This document shows, piece by piece, positions 59,293-64,000 of a stretch of 64,000 nt of DNA. The stretch's first letter is position 1; each line of letters opens with the position of its first letter. The position numbers and the translations under genes were made by a program. The notes beneath the pieces were generated by a model that saw only the letters and a program-made list of their open reading frames with translations, was not told the DNA's origin and did no database searches. The stretch spans positions 45,818,001 to 45,882,000 of the forward strand of contig CM114272.1 in the NCBI GenBank assembly GCA_050084515.1, written 5' to 3'. The stretch comes from Blasia pusilla (lineage: Eukaryota > Marchantiophyta > Marchantiopsida > Blasiales).

Positions 59293-59720
59293 CACTAGTA
59301 CAAAACCCCCCTCTAGAGGACTTAAAAAAATGACTAGATGTTACTCAAACCGGGCTTGTGTGACTAAGTAATTACTTAACCAGACTCTAGTAATAAAAAT
59401 TACTCCTAGTCATATAAGTTGTTACTGAAATCGAGGGTAGTCATATCTGAGTCTCTTTTTTGTTACTCTATATAGTCACTAAATATGACTTAACCTAGTC
59501 ATTCTTTATGACTAGGTTAAGTCATAAAAAATGATTGGACGAGTCATAAAGAATGACTGGATGAGTAATAAAGAATGAGTGGACGAGTCATTAAGAATGA
59601 CTAGACGATTTATTAAGAATGACTAGACTAAGAGTGACTACTCAGAGTAATAAATAATGACTTGATACGTCACAAAAGAATGACTCGGAGTCATTAAAAT
59701 GACTTGTGCATGTCATTTAC
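59293..59720. repeat. CACTA terminus and subterminal repeats
   Basis: Short units of ATGACTAG[A/G] and GAGTCATAAAGAATGACTGG recur every 20-22 bp (clearest at 59505-59635), in both orientations. In CACTA elements such units bind the transposase. A perfect 18-bp palindrome (59485-59502 and 59508-59525, loop TCTTT) lies among them. Confidence 0.8.
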
Positions 59721-60461
59721 AATCCTAACAAATAATATCCAAATAACAACTATACTAGTCATTATGTATGACATATTGCTGATAGAAATATTTACATCAA
59801 ATTGGCATTTTAGTCCATTTTGTATCCATGAATATGAATTATTCCTTCCTACCTATGCTCCCTACACCTACCACTACTTCTCTTACATTCATGCAATGGA
59901 GATGTCATTATGTATCTGTTGTACAATCATAATGCTACTAGCATTGTGTGAAAATATACAAGCACATTACTCATGTATCAACCCACCCATGTTATAGCAT
60001 CTGATCAGATCAATTTATCTATTGAAAGATAGAGCTAGCAAATGTTTCTTACATCCAATTTTGGCCATAAGTCCAAAGCTAAAAAGTGTATCCATACATC
60101 CCGAAATGGACTATTTTCTTGCGTCAGAAGAATTCCTAGTGAGTTATAGTGAATGATGCTCATCAATAGAAGAAAACAAAATCTACTTCTGAGTACAAAC
60201 TCCCCCTCTAAAATTTGAGACATGAAAATCCAACTACATCTCAATTGTCACACTCAAAAGTGAAACAAAAACATCAAGTTCCTCTATTTCTGAGTACAAA
60301 AGTTACAAGTACATGGAGATCGCCACACTCAAGAGGGATGTCAAAGGGAAGGTTCACTAAAACATTCTATACACAAAACGAAGGTGCCCATACTTCTGAG
60401 AAGCCATAATAAGATGAGATGGCCATAACACTACACTATCAATGACATCTCCAACATAAAT

Positions 60462-60779
60462 CTATGGTAGATTGTCAACCATATTTGGAAATGGCAATAC
60501 ATATTTCTTCTTGCAGACCTCTCTCAAATGGAGAACAGAATGCCCATCTGGAATGTCACGTCCATGGAAAGTAGAACAACCATCATGCAAAATGCCATAA
60601 CCTACAACCACAGAGAGGTTCTCATGCGACATCAACTGCTGTAACGGAGGCACAACTGATTTCAACACCGGCTTGGTAGCCTCTTGGGTCCTCTTCATGA
60701 GTGTCGATATTCTCACCACCGTTTGCTTTTGTAGAAGATCCAAATGATCCAACTCCATGGATCCACCACTCCCCAACAT
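60462..60779 (-). CDS. CACTA-encoded protein, C-terminal exon
   Basis: 105 residues ending the frame at 60462. The stretch VGYGILHDGCSTFHGRDIPDG and REVCKKKYVLPFPN match the C-terminal module commonly found after the plant En/Spm (Ptta) domain. Short helical N-terminal part (LLQKQTVVRISTLMKRTQE). It is probably spliced to the exons at 61060-62901. Confidence 0.65.
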   Translation of the reverse strand: MLGSGGSMELDHLDLLQKQTVVRISTLMKRTQEATKPVLKSVVPPLQQLMSHENLSVVVGYGILHDGCSTFHGRDIPDGHSVLHLREVCKKKYVLPFPNMVDNLP

Positions 60780-60977
60780 CCCTCCTCATTCTCCTCTGAA
60801 AATACCGTGGCCTCCAAATTGCATCTCCGTGATGTCCTACTCTAGCGTTTGCCTACAACGGCCGGGGCCTCATATGTGATCTCTACAATCACAATCAACA
60901 AGAAACTTTAACTACCCTTTCAAATAGATCATGATTTTTAGAAACTTCAAAGTAAAGTGCACAACATCACTCTAAAC

Positions 60978-61358
60978 TCACATACTTGAACTCAAAGGGT
61001 CACCTGCAAACACAGTAGCATTAACCTCTTTTGTGCCTCCCTTCTTCTTTGGACCAGTTGGTGTAATGCCAACAACTGTATCTAGTCCTCTTACTATATG
61101 ATCACCCTTGGCAACATGTGGAAGAACTAGAGGTGAACGCACAATAGCGACCAGCTCTTGAGAGCGTGCACTCTCCCTTGAAGGTGGTCTAGTGATTGGG
61201 TGAGGAGAGGATACACTCAAAGGCGTAGACGCAAGTGCTCCACTAGAAGCAGGGTCTCGATCACTAACTCCATGAGGAGAGGATACAACTCTTGGATTTT
61301 CCGATCTCTCCTTGGAACCCCTTATGTCCTCCTAGTCCCTTCTCAAGCTCATGGAAAT
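60978..61358 (-). CDS. CACTA-encoded protein, Pro/Ser-rich exon
   Basis: A minus frame (61220-60978) with SRESARSQELVAIVRSPLVL and GITPTGPKKKGGTKEV. Low-complexity, similar to linkers in CACTA proteins; interrupted upstream by the solo LTR. Weak support. Confidence 0.35.
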
Positions 61359-61828
61359 TGTCATGACCATACGGATTATGTCGTAGAGTATAGTGTGCTA
61401 GTAGAGGCCATACCTTATGTAGGGCTGTAGTGTCTAGGTAGAGATGCGATTTCATACATAGGGTTGGGGATTACTCAATTGAGGGTGACTTTTCCAGTAG
61501 GGCCCGCTCTTAGGTTGGAGGATATAAGGTGGAGTGCACTCAAAGAACAGTTAGTTCTTTGAGTTGAGCCTGTTGCATTGGGAGTTAGCCTTGGTAGTAG
61601 AGCTCTTAGCTATGGTATTTCCCACAAGCTTCGACCTAGATTCTCCCATCGTGGAGTGGGTTTGGCTCGATTGTATGTGATTCTATACGTGTTTTATGAC
61701 AGTAGGTCTTTCACGGATTTCAGTTGTGGTACACTTGTGTTTGTGGATGCTCTCGTCTATGTTATGTATGTATGTGAGTATGGTATGTCAGCGATGTATG
61801 TTGTATGACGATGTGGATTCGCACGACA
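61359..61828 (+). repeat. Solo LTR of the methyltransferase gypsy family (A+B form)
   Basis: 470 bp, TGTCATGACC...GCACGACA, flanked by AAAT (61355-61358, 61829-61832). Same permuted ends and same internal GGATTTCA-GT-TGTGGTACAC joint as 16877-17351. Inserted within the CACTA gene. Confidence 0.9.
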
Positions 61829-62030
61829 AAATCAATTCCATCAACTTTGTGAAGTTCTCTTGTTGATTAGCAAAAGCAGTCTGTATGCTTGCCTCTAGCA
61901 CGTCCAAGCTGCTAGAGAATGCATCCATGCAATCAATTATGTAAGTCACAGACTCAGGCAACAACTCCTCCATAAACTTTAATCGGGCAGAGATCTCTGT
62001 CAGCTCAGATGTTCGTGTAGCCTGAAACAC
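61829..62030 (-). CDS. CACTA-encoded coiled-coil exon
   Basis: Minus frame with TSELTEISARLKFMEELLPE and SLDVLEASIQTAFANQQENF. Amphipathic heptads, a position typical of the coiled coil after the En/Spm domain. Cut on its 3' side by the solo LTR. Confidence 0.5.
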
Positions 62031-62309
62031 AAGACTTGGATCTCAATCTATATCAACAGGCATGTACTAGAAATACACTAGAGTCACCTCTACTCTAAAG
62101 CAACCATATGCAAATACATGCTTTGACATTGTACTTGTACCATAACTCCTTTGGTTCTTTTCCTCCTCATACACCTGCACCTTAGTAGGGGTTTGCCCCT
62201 TCTCTTTTCTCTACAAGACATGTTACACCAACCAAGTTAAATCTATCAAACACCAATTGCAAAACTATATGCATGGTGGTAATAGAAATTAAAGATGGGT
62301 CCTTCAATA

Positions 62310-62901
62310 TTATTCATACCATGCGCTCTGCAATTGGTGCATTCCATTTTCTTCTTGCAGGGTTTGGATTGGTCACCGTTGCCCGTGCTTTGGACATCTG
62401 CTCACTCTTTGTCTTCGCACTCTCACTCATGAAGTGCGTAAGTTATCTCCCCCATTGGTTGGGGTCTACATAAGGTGATGGGGCAACTTTCTTGCCTCCT
62501 TCAGCTTCTTTCCATGTCTGACGCAATCTAAATCTCTCCGTCTTGAGTATTTGTTGTGCATATTCCTCCAAACATGGAACAACCACTCCATTGCCATTGT
62601 TTCCAACATACTCCCATCTAGCAGAAATATCACTCAACACCGAATTCCAATCCCCTGAGTGTTGGTCTAAAAAATTCACAATGGAGATGTCAAGCCATCG
62701 CAACACCTCGGCTCTAAAATCTGCATGCCACCTATTCTTTCCTTCTGAAGTTGTGGTGATCCAACCAGAGTTGTTCACACCCACTTTTCCGACCTTCACC
62801 CCCTCGCCTTGCACACTGCTCTCAATCACTAAGTTTGGTGGGTATGCTGTCCCTACGCTTGCCCGTCGCAAGCCTAGAGTCATATAGTTTGCTGCACACA
62901 T
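62310..62901 (-). CDS. CACTA plant transposase-associated (En/Spm, Ptta) domain exon
   Basis: Open frame 62901-62443: NRWHADFRAEVLRWLDISIV, SARWEYVGNNGNG, ILKTERFRLRQTWKEAEGG and YVDPNQWGR. It then continues, after a frame change or short intron, with KWNAPIAERMV. This matches the domain's usual order and its conserved Trp and Arg residues. Role: DNA-binding accessory protein of CACTA transposition. Confidence 0.6.
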
Positions 62902-63052
62902 GAAACACTTCAGTCAAGACTACATCCCACTTTGCAAATCTTTATGCCTGCAAACAGACTCTGCACATCGATGTCAAGTCACTTACTAATTAGTGAAAAA
63001 ATGAGGAAGAAATTGTCCAAATAGGGATGATACTTCTCTATATATATGTGAC

Positions 63053-63994
63053 TTGCTATTACCTATACCCTTTTTCTCATTTGCACTCCTTGAGTGGGTC
63101 CTAGCCCCAACCATTGGGGATGTCCATACATTTCTGGAGTGCTATTATCGATTCCATAAAGGTATCGGCTACTTCCAAACCGATCTTGACTATTTGGCAC
63201 CGCATGATAGGGTCCCTCGGTGTAGTTGGAGAATCCACCTTGCATAGAGTCTACACATGACATATATGTCAGTCTAGTATAGACGCATCACACAATCTTC
63301 CCACCATCATCCTATGACATATAATGAAAGAGAAATTGGAGATTGAAAATGGATAGATTCGTACTATTCCACCCTTGCCTCGTTAGACAAAATCCACCGT
63401 ATAACAAACTTGGCTTGGAGTTCTGTGCATAGGGTCCATCTCTACCACCTTGAGACATGCTTGTCTGTCCCTCTCCACTATATTGTACATCCACTTGCTG
63501 TTTGAGAAGAATACGACTGTCACGTACACGCCCGGGTGCAACATCCCTTGCCCCCCAACTGTCCCTTTCTACCAATGCAATGCAACCCACCATTTAGAGA
63601 CAATTTATTTCAAATGCCTGTAACCTTGAAACACAATTGTAGACACACATCTTGTCTAATTGAAACGGAGAAATTACCTGCTTCTTCTTTCCCCCAACAG
63701 TTGATGGACAAGGCTCCTCAGGAGCCGTAAGCTCATCTGAGCCTGATTGATCCTCTTAACCAAAGTCTGCAACAAACTTTGGATCACAAGTGGGAGACTC
63801 TTCACCTCCACTGTGAGCATCAATCCATATCAACAGCAGATTCTGCCATCGGTGGCGATACCTTTCCAAGCAATCAAGAGCTCCTCCTATTTGGTCCAAG
63901 ATGGAGAGGCTCCCTCTTTTCAGGTCGTGGGGCACGCACTTGCTTAGAACAAGCCTCCGCATTGCACATGAGGACAAGTTTTTCAAGAACATGA
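63053..63994 (-). CDS. CACTA-encoded low-complexity exons, partial
   Basis: Minus frames 63992-63756, 63593-63312 and 63263-63063, rich in Gly, Ser, Gln and Tyr (GEGQTSMSQGGRDGPYAQNS). Probably N-terminal exons of the same gene; the start is beyond the window. No domain recognised. Confidence 0.4.
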
Positions 63995-64000
63995 ATTATG

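Larger units (their letters stand above)
59293..64000 (-). mobile_element. CACTA (En/Spm) DNA transposon, one end in window
   Basis: Terminal CACTAGTACAAAACCCCCC at 59293, preceded by ATA (likely 3-bp duplication), then subterminal repeats, then minus-strand gene fragments with the plant En/Spm-associated domain. The other end lies beyond the window. Confidence 0.8.

Overview
This is nuclear DNA of a land plant. It has one intron-rich host gene (a plant kinesin-8) in about 55 kb of nested, mostly decayed transposable elements. No bacterial operons, tRNA or rRNA genes were seen. Nothing fixes the species. The element types (a methyltransferase-bearing Ty3/gypsy, a ParB-like gene in a transposon) make me lean to a non-seed plant, but that is a guess. 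Layout: 1-979 unassigned. 980-3234 and 17787-18480 are the two halves of an old minus-strand Ty3/gypsy gag-protease fragment, split by a Ty1/copia element (3240-17781) with two 312-bp LTRs and target duplication GCTCC. The copia is itself split by a younger Ty3/gypsy (8137-17351, target duplication ATAT). That gypsy encodes gag, a C5-cytosine DNA methyltransferase-like domain, RT, RNase H, integrase and a C-terminal PHD-like finger. Its primer-binding site is complementary to its own predicted RNA 5' end, and its integrated ends are circularly permuted relative to the LTR defined by PBS and PPT. 19045-42010 is a composite of a large unclassified DNA transposon with two divergent genes. G1 is a MULE-like transposase (WRKY/GCM-type zinc-binding region, DDE-like core, SWIM finger). 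G2 is a multi-exon gene with a basic coiled coil, a ParB-like domain and a degenerate amino-methyltransferase (N6-adenine/N4-cytosine type). Two copies lie head to head as a roughly 16.7-kb imperfect palindrome (arms 25290-31867 and 35358-42010). Introns and intergenic parts are studded with about 60 short self-complementary repeats of the type GCAACCCGTCGG/CCGACGGGTTGC, whose arms co-vary. A 4.2-kb gag-only retroelement with inverted LTR-derived ends (20639-24807, duplication GCGCC) interrupts G1; a second, empty copy of the site is at 57637-59292.

42011-45126 is intergenic, with a 4-unit tandem repeat and a 38-bp-arm hairpin. 45127-53013 (minus) is the kinesin, with 16 exons that join into one 991-residue frame. 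53014-57636 is mostly featureless apart from a MITE-like inverted-repeat element. 57637-59292 is the second truncated MULE-like copy. 59293 to the window end is a CACTA (En/Spm) element carrying gene fragments and a solo LTR of the same gypsy family. How the parts relate: two unrelated mobile elements each carry a DNA methyltransferase-type domain, which suggests (inference) that elements here have repeatedly gained the means to act on the methylation state of DNA. Nearly all element genes are broken, often by C-to-T type nonsense changes. The kinesin is the only gene that looks intact.
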